Shown here: positions 1 through 7,549 of the stretch, in pieces
How the letters are laid out: every line of letters begins with the position of its first letter
How positions within the stretch are numbered: the stretch's first letter is position 1
Origin: Acanthamoeba lenticulata
Taxonomy: Eukaryota > Discosea > Longamoebia > Acanthamoebidae
Assembly (NCBI GenBank): GCA_002179805.1
Contig: NAVB01001855.1
Location: 1-18,063 of the forward strand
Length of the DNA stretch: 18,063 nt
Direction of reading: 5' to 3'
Position numbers and translations under genes: made by a program
The notes under the pieces: generated by a model
What the model was told of the DNA's origin: nothing
Seen by the model: only the letters and a program-made list of their open reading frames with translations
Database searches by the model: none

Positions 1-87
1 GAACGACTCGAACTGGGCCTTGAACGCTTCGCCGTGGAGCTTGACCTTGTCGCTGTCCCGCATGAGCGCCTGCGTGTTTGTTTCCAT
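1..87 (-). CDS. 5' end of an unidentified protein gene, cut by the window edge
   Basis: The minus strand has an ATG at 87-85 followed by 29 open codons running off the left edge, beginning METNTQALMRDSDKVKLHGE. An AT-rich stretch (about 88-165) lies upstream, as expected of a promoter in this genome. I do not recognise the family. The first 29 residues resemble part of the decayed neighbour at 159-706: both show QAL, RD, HG, AF and a final F at matching spacing. The two may therefore be duplicates, with the intact copy continuing outside the window. The part seen is polar and charged, with no signal peptide. Confidence 0.55.
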   Translation of the reverse strand, partial: METNTQALMRDSDKVKLHGEAFKAQFESF

Positions 88-127
88 TGGTTATTATAAA
101 AAAGTATAAATAAATAGATTCAATTTG

Positions 128-159
128 AAAAACTTTTATAAGAAATTCTAAAAGTTTTT
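128..159 (-). terminator. 3'-end hairpin of the decayed gene
   Basis: AAAAACTTTTA (128-138) and TAAAAGTTTTT (149-159) form a perfect 11-bp stem around a 10-nt loop. The right arm overlaps the TAA at 161-159. A hairpin touching the stop codon recurs at other gene ends in the window. Confidence 0.5.
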
Positions 160-706
160 TAAATTAAAGGAATGGAGAAAGAAAAAAAAGACCATGGTCA
201 AGTGGATCATGTCTTTCAGTTCGCGAATCTGTTGGATGGCGTCCTTGACCCGCCCTTGGCGTCGATCCGCGAGAGGAGCTTCTTCGCCTCGGGTCCAGCA
301 GGCGCCAGGCGGCACGCACCCCCTCGTACTGGGCCATGAAGTGCTGCGGCTCCTGGCGGAAGGCGTTGCCGTGCGTGGCCACGCCTTTCGCGTCTCGCTG
401 CGCCAATGCCTGGAGGAAGAGAAAGAAAGAGAGAAGCGACCGATGATCCTCGGATGAGTGGAGGGGAATGTCCCGTGGTGTGGTGGGAGAATGGCGCACC
501 GCCTCCGCTTTGAACCAGGAGCCCTGGGACCGGAGCCGATTCATATCCTTCTTGACCACATCCTGCTGGAGGGCTCCCACCTTGGTGCGGGCATTGGAAT
601 GACTACGGGCTTCCGTGTTTCGACAGCGCCGGGCCAGTATCAAAACCGGCTCTCGGCTGTTGTTGGGACTGGCCAACACTATAGCCCAACACCGGGTCAT
701 CTCCAT
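159..706 (-). pseudogene. decayed, probably once-spliced relative of the left-edge gene
   Basis: One minus-strand frame is open from ATG 706 to 164, but its protein-like segments do not all lie in that frame. Residues around KVGALQQDVVKKDMNRLRSQ (about 530-590) look like a charged helical protein. The next 30 codons (about 409-498) begin GTGCGC and end in a pyrimidine tract plus CAG, as a 90-nt phase-0 intron would. After it comes ALAQRDAKGVATHGNAFRQE, like the left-edge gene. Near 265-275 the sense shifts to a second frame (PEAKKLLSRIDAKG), then near 225-235 to a third (RVKDAIQQIRELKDM), ending in TAA at 161-159. Two frameshifts suggest a broken gene. The third-frame stop coincides with a hairpin, as at other gene ends here. 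The function is unknown; a coiled coil is likely. Confidence 0.4.
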
Positions 707-802
707 CTGACCATCTCCATCGGAACTATCAAAAGACCAAAATCACTGTTTTTAATGTTTTTTAATCATTGCAGTTGGTTATTCTGCATTCCTAATCTGG
801 CC

Positions 803-858
803 TTTCCACGTAACGATCCCCCTAAAAGCGCTCAAGTGCACTCAAAACGCAACAACGC
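803..858 (+). promoter_or_regulatory. conserved upstream block of mucin-like paralog 1
   Basis: The block TTTCCACGTAACGA, then CCCTAAAAGCG, then AACGCAACAAC lies 40-95 nt before ATG 897. The same order of elements occurs before paralog 2 (3568-3643) and in part before paralog 3 (9470-9530, minus strand). Conservation outside the coding region suggests promoter or 5'-UTR function, although recent duplication could also explain it. Confidence 0.45.
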
Positions 859-896
859 TGAAAGTTGCTGGCGAAGCAGACAGAGAGCGGAAGGTC

Positions 897-3233
897 ATGG
901 TGCTGTCCTCCTCCTCGTCCTCTTGGTGGTGGTTGGTCATCGTCTTCCTCCTCTGCTGCTTGCTTCCTGTGTCAGGCTCGGGCAAGATCACCACCAACTT
1001 TGCCCCCAGCGGCTTAGGCGTTGGGGCCGGCTCGAACGTCAACACTAAAGCGCTCGCGCTCGTGGGCATGGCCAACAACGGGCGGTACATCAACTGCTCC
1101 TTCTCCTCCTTCGGCTTCGGCAAGCTCGTGATGACGTATCAAGTGTCAAGGTCGGCCGATGGATTCGCACGCTTTGGGGTCTCGACCAACAAAGGGGACC
1201 AGGTCGGCTGGTTCCCCTTGTCTGCTGCGGACAAGTGGAATATCTATTATTGGGGGAGTCCTTCCAGTCTCCACAACAGCTCGACTGCCGTGATCCAGAT
1301 TTGGTTCAACGACGCCACTTCCGCCACAGGCAACGCCCTGGTTGGATTCATCGAGGTCCAGGGCACCTCGCTCTATCCTTCGCCCTCGCCTTCGCCCTCG
1401 CGCAGCCCCACCAGGACGCCCTCGCCCTCGCGCTCCACCACGCCTTCGACCAGCTTCAGCCGCTCGCCGACGCGCACGCCCTCGCCCAGCAGGTCCGCCA
1501 CGGCCTCGCCCACGGCCTCGCGTACGCCCTCGCGCAGCCCTTCGGCCTCGTTGACACCCACGTGCTCGCCCACGCCTTCGGCGACCCCCGCCATGTCGCC
1601 CACGCCCAGCCTGTCGCCGTCGGCCAGCCCGACGGCGAATCCCACGCCCACGTCGTCGCCAAGCATCTCCACATCGCCCACGCAATCGGCCACGACGCCC
1701 AGCCTGTCGCCGTCGGCATCGTCGAGTGTATCCGTTTTGCCCTCGGCCACGCCGAGCAACTCGTCGCCCACGCCCACGGTCTCGCCAAGCCTTTCCATGT
1801 CGCCCATGCAAACAGGCTCGCCCAGCGTGTCGCCGTCGGCCACGACGAGCGTCTCGCTTTCGCCCTCGGCCAGCCCCACGAGATCGCCCTCGCGCACGGT
1901 ATCGCCAAGCGTCTCCATCACGCCCACGCAAACGGCCTCGCCCAGCGTGTCGCCATCGACTTCATTGACGCCTTCCATCTCGCCCATGCCCACGACCTCG
2001 CCAACGCTCACGCCGTCGTCGGGCGTGTCGCCGTCGGCCACGACGAGTGTCTCGCGCTCGCCCTCGGCCAGCCCGACCGTGACGCCCACGCCCTCGGCCA
2101 CTTCGACCGTGACGCCAACGGCGTCAGCCACGTCGTCCACGTCGCCCACCAGAAGCATTTCACCCACGCCGTCTCGTTCGCCGTCAATCACGCCAACGCG
2201 CATTGCGTCGCCCTCCTCGACGTCGAGTCCGGCGCTCACGTCGTCGCCCACGCCCACGCGCTCCTGGACGCCGACGGTTTCGCCCTCGACCAGCCGCAGC
2301 CCGAGCGCGTCGCCTCTCGCCGGCACCACCGCGGCCTGGTCCTTTGCCCTCTCCGACGCCAACGCCAACGGTCAGGCCGACTCTGGCGACATCGTGAGGC
2401 TCATTCTCCGCGTGACCAACGACGCTCGCGCTGGCCAAGTGGTCATCTCGATAGGCGCCCTCGCCAGCGGCCTCCAGTTGGTCGCCGGCTCAGCGACGAG
2501 CTCGCACGGCGTGATGACCGTGAGGCCCAACCCGAGCGCGGCCCAGTGGATCACGGTCAACAACACCAACACCCTGCCGCAGGGCACGGCCCTCGTGGTG
2601 GCCTTCAACGTGACCAAAATCTCCGGTGCCGCGCACTGGCTGTGCGGCTCGACCTTGCGTGTGCCTTACCCTGACACCGTGGTGGCGGCCCGTTCGAGTC
2701 TACCGACGCGCATGGCCTCGTCGCTGGCCACCTCCATCGTCATGAACGCCTGCGGCGCGCCCGCTGAGAGTCGCGGAGAGAGCGAGGCGTCGGATCGAAT
2801 GATAGACCTCCTCAGGTCAATGCGCTGGTCAGCGGGCGACACGGACTTCTTGGTTCCCAATGCGACCAGCCGCGCGGCTCCGCTGCACGACATGGCGCGC
2901 ATGCTCGCGTGGCAGTTCTCGCAGGGCAACACGACCTTTGGCCAAAGCAACAAGCAGGCCATCATCGACTTCATTCTCGCCGCCAGGTTTCTCACCGACT
3001 ATGCCGCATGTCCACAAATCAGGGACATCGCGTTCATCATGCCCACCACCAGCGCTCCGATGGGCTCGACGACCTTTTTTCGAACACTCAAGGGCAAGTT
3101 TGGCGGGCCCAACCCGGAGTGGACGGTGGGCGCAGCGGGGCTCGTGTCGACGAGCACGGAGGAGCGGGATCCAGCGAGGCTGGTGGGCACGTGGGGCGCC
3201 ATTCTCATCCGCGTCACCAACTCCTGTGGATGA
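897..3233 (+). CDS. secreted mucin-like Ser/Thr/Pro-repeat protein, paralog 1
   Basis: A 778-residue protein. Residues 1-28 are a signal peptide (serines, then WWWLVIVFLLCCLLPVSG). Residues 30-158 are a beta-rich domain containing NNGRY and SRSADGFARF, shared with the paralogs. Residues 160-472 are a tandem Ser/Thr/Pro stalk with SPS, SPT and TPS triplets, likely heavily O-glycosylated. Residues 475-590 resemble the DUF11-type beta-sandwich (DANANGQADSGD, then RVTN, then a GLQLVAGSAT-like strand). Residues 630-778 form a conserved C-terminal domain ending RVTNSCG. No membrane anchor follows, so it is probably secreted or a virion or surface fibre protein. ATG 897 aligns with the conserved start of the other two copies. 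This copy lacks about 33 residues just after the signal peptide, including the WNFNN-like motif. Stops are rare in the other frames across the stalk, so overlapping open frames there are by-products of composition. Confidence 0.85.
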   Translation: MVLSSSSSSWWWLVIVFLLCCLLPVSGSGKITTNFAPSGLGVGAGSNVNTKALALVGMANNGRYINCSFSSFGFGKLVMTYQVSRSADGFARFGVSTNKGDQVGWFPLSAADKWNIYYWGSPSSLHNSSTAVIQIWFNDATSATGNALVGFIEVQGTSLYPSPSPSPSRSPTRTPSPSRSTTPSTSFSRSPTRTPSPSRSATASPTASRTPSRSPSASLTPTCSPTPSATPAMSPTPSLSPSASPTANPTPTSSPSISTSPTQSATTPSLSPSASSSVSVLPSATPSNSSPTPTVSPSLSMSPMQTGSPSVSPSATTSVSLSPSASPTRSPSRTVSPSVSITPTQTASPSVSPSTSLTPSISPMPTTSPTLTPSSGVSPSATTSVSRSPSASPTVTPTPSATSTVTPTASATSSTSPTRSISPTPSRSPSITPTRIASPSSTSSPALTSSPTPTRSWTPTVSPSTSRSPSASPLAGTTAAWSFALSDANANGQADSGDIVRLILRVTNDARAGQVVISIGALASGLQLVAGSATSSHGVMTVRPNPSAAQWITVNNTNTLPQGTALVVAFNVTKISGAAHWLCGSTLRVPYPDTVVAARSSLPTRMASSLATSIVMNACGAPAESRGESEASDRMIDLLRSMRWSAGDTDFLVPNATSRAAPLHDMARMLAWQFSQGNTTFGQSNKQAIIDFILAARFLTDYAACPQIRDIAFIMPTTSAPMGSTTFFRTLKGKFGGPNPEWTVGAAGLVSTSTEERDPARLVGTWGAILIRVTNSCG

Positions 3234-3247
3234 GATCCTGATCTCAT
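3230..3247 (+). terminator. perfect hairpin on the stop codon of paralog 1
   Basis: ATGAGATC and GATCTCAT form an 8-bp perfect inverted repeat around CT. The left arm contains the TGA stop (3231-3233). Position and form fit a 3'-end processing signal. Paralog 2 shares the first bases but has lost the right arm. Confidence 0.55.
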
Positions 3248-3275
3248 CTCATTCATTCCATTTGTCACACAAGAT

Positions 3276-3320
3276 ATAAACAGAGGGAGAAAAAGAGAGA
3301 GAAAGAGAGAGAGGAGAGGA
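3276..3320. repeat. purine-only (GA)n tract
   Basis: After the end of paralog 1 the plus strand has a run of about 45 bases that is almost wholly A and G, mostly GAGA and AAAGAG. It is a low-complexity tract with no coding sense. The rest of 3248-3567 shows no gene that I can support. Confidence 0.6.
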
Positions 3321-3339
3321 TCATGATGATGGCGTGCGT

Positions 3340-3351
3340 GTTGCGCTTTTT
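3340..3351 (-). repeat. inverted copy of the paralog upstream motif, 3' of paralog 1
   Basis: GTTGCGCTTTTT here is the reverse complement of AAAAAGCGCAAC. The same motif lies upstream of paralog 3 (9470-9482) and, inverted, downstream of it (7007-7019). The following bases (GAGGCATTG) resemble the 3' flank of paralog 3 read in the same sense. It frames the gene together with the upstream block at 803-858. Confidence 0.4.
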
Positions 3352-3567
3352 GAGGCATTGCATTGCTGGGCTCGGGCCCAGACCGCCACACCGACAAGTC
3401 GGCACCACTCGCCACCACCCCGCCCGAGCATCGTGGACAAATGGGTGTATTTCTTCGCTGCCACCACCAGCCATTCATCACCTCCCCCGAGGATGCTTGA
3501 ACTTGAAAGAAAGAAAAGTGCAGATCGGGAAGGACGTACCAAAAGAGATATCTGTGTTGTTAGGTCG

Positions 3568-3643
3568 TTCCCACGCAACGAGGCCCAAAAAGCGAGAAAA
3601 GTTGGCAAAAAAAGCTCACATGACCTCAAATACGCGCAACAAC
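3568..3643 (+). promoter_or_regulatory. conserved upstream block of mucin-like paralog 2
   Basis: The block contains TTCCCACGCAACGA, CCCAAAAAGCG, AAAAAAAGCTC and CGCGCAACAAC in order. It lies 50-125 nt before the conserved ATG at 3692. The first elements match the block before paralog 1. The AAAAAGCTC element matches the region before paralog 3. Confidence 0.45.
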
Positions 3644-3691
3644 TGAAGTTAGCTCTGGACGATGGTGATGGAGCGCACGGCGAGGCTGGTC

Positions 3692-6244
3692 ATGGTCTCC
3701 TCGCCCTCCTCTTCGTGGTGGTTGGTCGTCGTGTTCCTCTTCTTCCCCGCCTGCTGCCTGCTTCCTGGGGCCCGCGCACAAACGGAGGTTCTTGCCGAGT
3801 GGAACTTCAACAACCTCACGAGCCCGATACCGATGCCGTATGCCATTGCCGCCTCGACCGGCTCGGGCCTCCTCACCTCGAACGTTGTTGCCGGCAGTGT
3901 GGGCGTTGGGATTGTCTATCTGTCCAACAAAGGCCTCCAGCTCGTGGGCGACGCCAACAACGGGCGGTACCTCAACTTCACCTTCTCTTCCGTCGGCTTC
4001 CGACAAATCACGGTCGGTTTTTACGTGTCAAGGTCGGCCGACGGATTCGCACGCTTTAGGGTCTCGACCAACAATTGGAACCAGGTCGGTTGGAACGACT
4101 TGCCTGCGGGCGGGAGGTATTGGTTCATCCCGTTCCCTGTCGGCAGTCCCGACAACAGCTCGACTGCCTTGGTCCAGTTTTGGTTCGACAACGCCACTTC
4201 GGCCACAGGCAACATGACCTTGGACGACGTCGAGTTCCGGGGCACCACGCTCTATCCTTCGCCCAGCCGCACCGCTTCGCCCACGCCTTCGATCTCGGTC
4301 AGCCCCTCCAGGACGCCCTCGGCCTCGCGCACGCCCACGCGCTCGCCCACTTCAACCCGCACACCGACGCGCACGCCTTCGCCCACCATCTCCTCGACGC
4401 GCTCGCCGACGGTCTCCCCGACGTCCTCGCGCAGCCCCTCGACATCGCCCACGCCCACGCGCTCGCCCACGACGTCGCCGACAGCCAGTCCGTCGCCCAC
4501 GCAGACGCCCACGCCCAGCGTGTCGCCGTCGGTCTCACCAAGCGGCTCGCGGTCGCCCTCCGCCAGCCCAACTGCGACGCCTACGGCGACGTCTTCGCCA
4601 AGCATTTCCACATCGCCCACGCCAACGCCCACGCCCAGTGTGTCGCCATCGGCCACGCCGAGCGTCTCGGTTTCGCCCTCGGTCAGCCCAACCGGATCGC
4701 CCACGCCCACGCCATCGCCAAGCATCTCCACATCGCCCACGCAAACGGCCTCGCCCAGCCTGTCGCCCTCGGCCACGCCAAGCAACTCGCCCACGTCGAC
4801 GGTCTCGCCAAGCGCCTCCACATCGCCCACGCAAACCGCCTCGCCCAGCCTGTCGCCGTCGACCACGCCCAGCGTCTCCCGTTCTCCTTCGGCAAGCCCA
4901 ACAAGATCGCCCTCGCGCACTGCATCCCCGACGGCCACGCCCTCGCCCTCGCCAACCCGTTCGCCCACCAGGTCGCCATCGACCTCCTTGACGCCATCCA
5001 CCTCGCCCACGCGCACGCCCTCGTCCAGCGTGTCGCCCTCGGTAACGCCAAGTGTCTCTCGCTCGCGCTCGCCCAGCCCAACCGTGACGCCCTCGTCCAC
5101 GGTCACGCCCACGCGGTCCATGACGCCATCTGCGACGCCGAGTGTCTCGCGCTCGCCTTCGGCCACTTCGACAATGACGCCTTCACTTTCGCCGCCGATC
5201 ACTCCAACGCGCACCCCGTCGCCGTCTTCCACGTCGAGCCCGACGCGCACGTCGTCGCCCACGCCCACGCGCTCCAGGACGCCGACGGCTTCGCCCTCGA
5301 CCAGCCGCAGCCCGAGCGTGTCGCCCCTCGCCGGCACCACCGCGGCCTGGTCGTTTGCCCTGGCCGATGCCAACGCCAACGGTCAGGCTGACGCAGGAGA
5401 CAGCGTGCGACTCATCCTCCGCGTGACCAACGACGCTCGCGCTGGCCAAGTGGTCATCACCATAGGTCCTCTTGCCAGCGGCCTCCAGTATGTTGCCGGC
5501 TCAGCCACAAGCACCCACGGTGTGATGACCGTGAGGCCCAATTCGAGCGCGGCCCAGTGGATCACGGTCAACAACACCAACGCCCTGCCGATGGGCACGG
5601 CCCTCGTGGTGGCCTTCAATGTGACCGAAATCGCTGGAGCCGCGCGCTGGTTGTGCGGATCGGCCCTGCAAGTGCTCTATCCCAATACTGTTGTGACGGC
5701 CCGTTCGAGTGTGGCGACGCGCATCAGCTCGTCGATGGCCACCTCCATCGCCATGAACGCCTGCAGCGCGCCTGCCAAGACTTACGGCGAGAGCCAGGCC
5801 TCGGGTCGAACGCTCGATCTCCTCGGGTCCATGCGCTGGTCGGCGGGCGACACGGACTTCTCGGTTCCCACGGAGACCAGCCGTGCGGCGCCGCTGCACG
5901 ACATGGCACGCATGCTGGCATGGCAGTTCTCGCAGGGCAACACGACCTTTGGCCAAAGCAACAAGCAGGCCATCATCGACTTCATCCTCGCCGCCAAGCT
6001 CCTCACCGACTATGCCGCATGTCCGCAGATCAGCGACATCGCTTTCGTCATGCCCACCACCAGCGCTCCGATGGGCTCGACGACCTTCTTGAGGACGCTC
6101 AAGGGCAAGTTTGGCGGGCCCAACCCGGAGTGGACGGTGGGCGCAGCGGGGCTCGTGTCGACGAGCACGGAGGAGCGGGATCCAGCGAGGCTGGTGGGCA
6201 CGTGGGGCGCCATTCTCATCCGCGTCACCAACTCCTGTGGATGA
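3692..6244 (+). CDS. secreted mucin-like Ser/Thr/Pro-repeat protein, paralog 2
   Basis: An 850-residue protein and the most complete member of the family. I chose ATG 3692 because it aligns with the starts of the other copies and puts the signal peptide first (MVSSPSSSWWLVVVFLFF, cleavage likely after GARA). Upstream in-frame ATGs at 3662 and 3668 would add ten or eight residues. Residues 30-185 are a beta-sandwich-like domain with WNFNNLTSPIP near its start, then NNGRYLNFTFSS, SRSADGFARF and FDNATSATG. Residues 187-543 are the Ser/Thr/Pro stalk, with repeats ending in STSPTQTA. Residues 545-660 are DUF11-like. Residues about 703-850 are the conserved C-terminal domain, with LAWQFSQGNTTFGQSNKQ and the ending RVTNSCG. 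The N-terminal domain resembles LamG-like or jelly-roll carbohydrate-binding folds, but that is inference. A surface adhesin or fibre role is plausible. Confidence 0.85.
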   Translation: MVSSPSSSWWLVVVFLFFPACCLLPGARAQTEVLAEWNFNNLTSPIPMPYAIAASTGSGLLTSNVVAGSVGVGIVYLSNKGLQLVGDANNGRYLNFTFSSVGFRQITVGFYVSRSADGFARFRVSTNNWNQVGWNDLPAGGRYWFIPFPVGSPDNSSTALVQFWFDNATSATGNMTLDDVEFRGTTLYPSPSRTASPTPSISVSPSRTPSASRTPTRSPTSTRTPTRTPSPTISSTRSPTVSPTSSRSPSTSPTPTRSPTTSPTASPSPTQTPTPSVSPSVSPSGSRSPSASPTATPTATSSPSISTSPTPTPTPSVSPSATPSVSVSPSVSPTGSPTPTPSPSISTSPTQTASPSLSPSATPSNSPTSTVSPSASTSPTQTASPSLSPSTTPSVSRSPSASPTRSPSRTASPTATPSPSPTRSPTRSPSTSLTPSTSPTRTPSSSVSPSVTPSVSRSRSPSPTVTPSSTVTPTRSMTPSATPSVSRSPSATSTMTPSLSPPITPTRTPSPSSTSSPTRTSSPTPTRSRTPTASPSTSRSPSVSPLAGTTAAWSFALADANANGQADAGDSVRLILRVTNDARAGQVVITIGPLASGLQYVAGSATSTHGVMTVRPNSSAAQWITVNNTNALPMGTALVVAFNVTEIAGAARWLCGSALQVLYPNTVVTARSSVATRISSSMATSIAMNACSAPAKTYGESQASGRTLDLLGSMRWSAGDTDFSVPTETSRAAPLHDMARMLAWQFSQGNTTFGQSNKQAIIDFILAAKLLTDYAACPQISDIAFVMPTTSAPMGSTTFLRTLKGKFGGPNPEWTVGAAGLVSTSTEERDPARLVGTWGAILIRVTNSCG

Positions 6245-6700
6245 GATGTTTAATATACAACAAGTTTTGAAACAGTTTTTTGTTACCTCCACAACCTTTT
6301 CTTGTTTGAAAGGCTTTCAAATTCTTTCAAAACAAACTTTCTTCTTTCCTTTTAACAAAACTATATGTGATAAAAAAACAAAACAACAAAATAATGACTA
6401 TATATTATTCATTGCCTTATCTATCAACTTCAAACTTTTAAATTCAATTTTTGACAGTTCAATAAATATAAAAAAAAAAGGTCAGGCCTTTTTAATAATC
6501 AAACAATCAAAGATTGTATCTTTTAAAATTCGACCATATATGTTTTTCAACAATATATTGCTTTTTTTAAAAAAAAAAAAGTGTTGATCTGGTTTCATAT
6601 TTCGTGAAAAATAAAGGTTTGATTTTTCACCATTAATAATTTTTATTGTTGTATGCTTGTCGTGAAGGCTTACCCACAAGCACACAAGTCAGTTCACGGA
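6245..6700. other. AT-rich spacer without a supportable gene
   Basis: Base composition changes abruptly after paralog 2. The stretch is dominated by A and T runs, including two long A tracts near 6469 and 6570. Open frames here are short, Phe/Lys/Ile-rich and without sense. The only structured element is the hairpin at 6305-6321. Confidence 0.6.
6305..6321 (+). terminator. candidate 3'-end hairpin of paralog 2
   Basis: TTTGAAA and TTTCAAA form a 7-bp perfect stem around GGC, about 60 nt after the stop of paralog 2. It may serve as the 3'-end signal in place of the stop-codon hairpin seen in paralog 1. Confidence 0.4.
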
Positions 6701-6702
6701 CA

Positions 6703-6760
6703 CTCTGTGGGCAGCAGGCGGGGAAGAGGAACACGACAGATATCTATTTTGGTAAATCCT
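6703..6760 (-). pseudogene. remnant of the 5' end of a fourth mucin-like paralog
   Basis: The plus-strand sequence GCAGCAGGCGGGGAAGAGGA (from about 6707) continues into ACACGAC. It matches the reverse complement of the signal-peptide coding stretch of paralog 2 (3727-3757), apart from one missing codon. Directly next to it, ACAGATATCT plus TTTTGGTA and TCCTT match, reversed, the paralog 2 upstream region near 3529-3556. Gene start and promoter spacer are thus fused by an internal deletion. Nothing of the rest of the gene follows. The remainder of 6761-6991 shows no gene. Confidence 0.45.
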
Positions 6761-6991
6761 TGTCCGAGAATTTTTTACAAACGGAAGAATGATACCCGAA
6801 TTTCCAGCCGTGTGGGTGTGTGGTCGTAAATCAGATGGTGTTGAGGGAGTTTTGTCTGCAGCATCCCTCGTGACCCTGTCTGCCGGATGACTCTCTCACG
6901 GCGCCATGACGTTGACGCTCTGCAGGAGGGCAGAGCAAGGGCCGGTGGGTATGGGCGCGAGCCGAGGGATTTCATCTAGTTTATATCTCCG

Positions 6992-7019
6992 CACGCAACA
7001 ATACTGAAAAAAGCGCAAC
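6992..7019 (+). repeat. plus-oriented copy of the paralog upstream block, 3' of paralog 3
   Basis: CACGCAAC, a short spacer and AAAAAAGCGCAAC resemble the promoter-side blocks of paralogs 1 and 2 in plus orientation. Here they sit beyond the 3' end of the minus-strand paralog 3. The last 13 bases (7007-7019) are an exact inverted repeat of 9470-9482, so the pair brackets the whole gene. Confidence 0.5.
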
Positions 7020-7039
7020 ACAAGCTGTTGATTTCTTGT

Positions 7040-7549
7040 TTAGGTCTCCTCTTCAACAGGAGTTTTAAAACAGGAGTTGGTGACGCGGATGAGAATGGCG
7101 CCCCACGTGCCCACCAGCCTCGCTGGATCCCGCTCCTCCGTGCTCGTCGACACGAGCCCCGCTGCGCCCACCGTCCACTCCGGGTTGGGCCCGCCAAACT
7201 TGCCCTTGAGCGTCCGCAAGAAGGTCGTCGAGCCCATCGGAGCGCTGGTGGTGGGCATGATGAACGCGATGTCGCTGATCTGCGGACACGCGGCCAAGTC
7301 GGTGAGAAACCTGGCGGCAAGGATGAAGTCGATGATGGCCTGCTTGTTGCTTTGGCCAAAGGTCGTGTTGCCCTGCGAGAACTGCCATGCCAGCATGCGC
7401 GCCATGTCGTGCAGCGGTGCTGCGCGGTTGGTCGCATTGGGAACCAAGAAGGCCGTGTCGCCTGTCGACACGCGCAGGGAATCGAGCAGGTCGAGCATTC
7501 GACCCGAGGCCTCGCTCTCGTCGCGAGTCTCGCGGCGCCGCGCAGGCAT
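7040..7549 (-). pseudogene. out-of-frame conserved C-terminal domain of paralog 3
   Basis: This frame carries SGRMLDLLDS, LAWQFSQGNTTFGQSNKQ, FGGPNPEWTVGAAGLVSTST and RVTNSC, the domain that ends paralogs 1 and 2. It then reads FKTPVEEET instead of a final G. Its leading residues (MPARRRETRDE) are not part of the family. It is the continuation of the gene starting at 9422, displaced by the indel, rather than a separate gene. The extra tail follows a short duplication of AACTCCTGTT around 7057-7080. Confidence 0.7.

Noticed and set aside
1373..2368. Long antisense and alternative-sense open frames over the stalk of paralog 1 (also 4252-5379 and 7921-8862)
   Set aside because: The TCGCCC/ACGCCC repeat rarely makes stops in any frame. 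The products are Val/Gly/Asp-, Arg- or His/Ala-rich low complexity and mirror the stalk exactly in all three copies.
2909..3241. Second open frame under the C-terminal domain (also 5557-6270)
   Set aside because: It has the same composition effect, with His/Arg/Gly-rich sequence lacking conserved features. In paralog 3 this frame is reached only by the frameshift.
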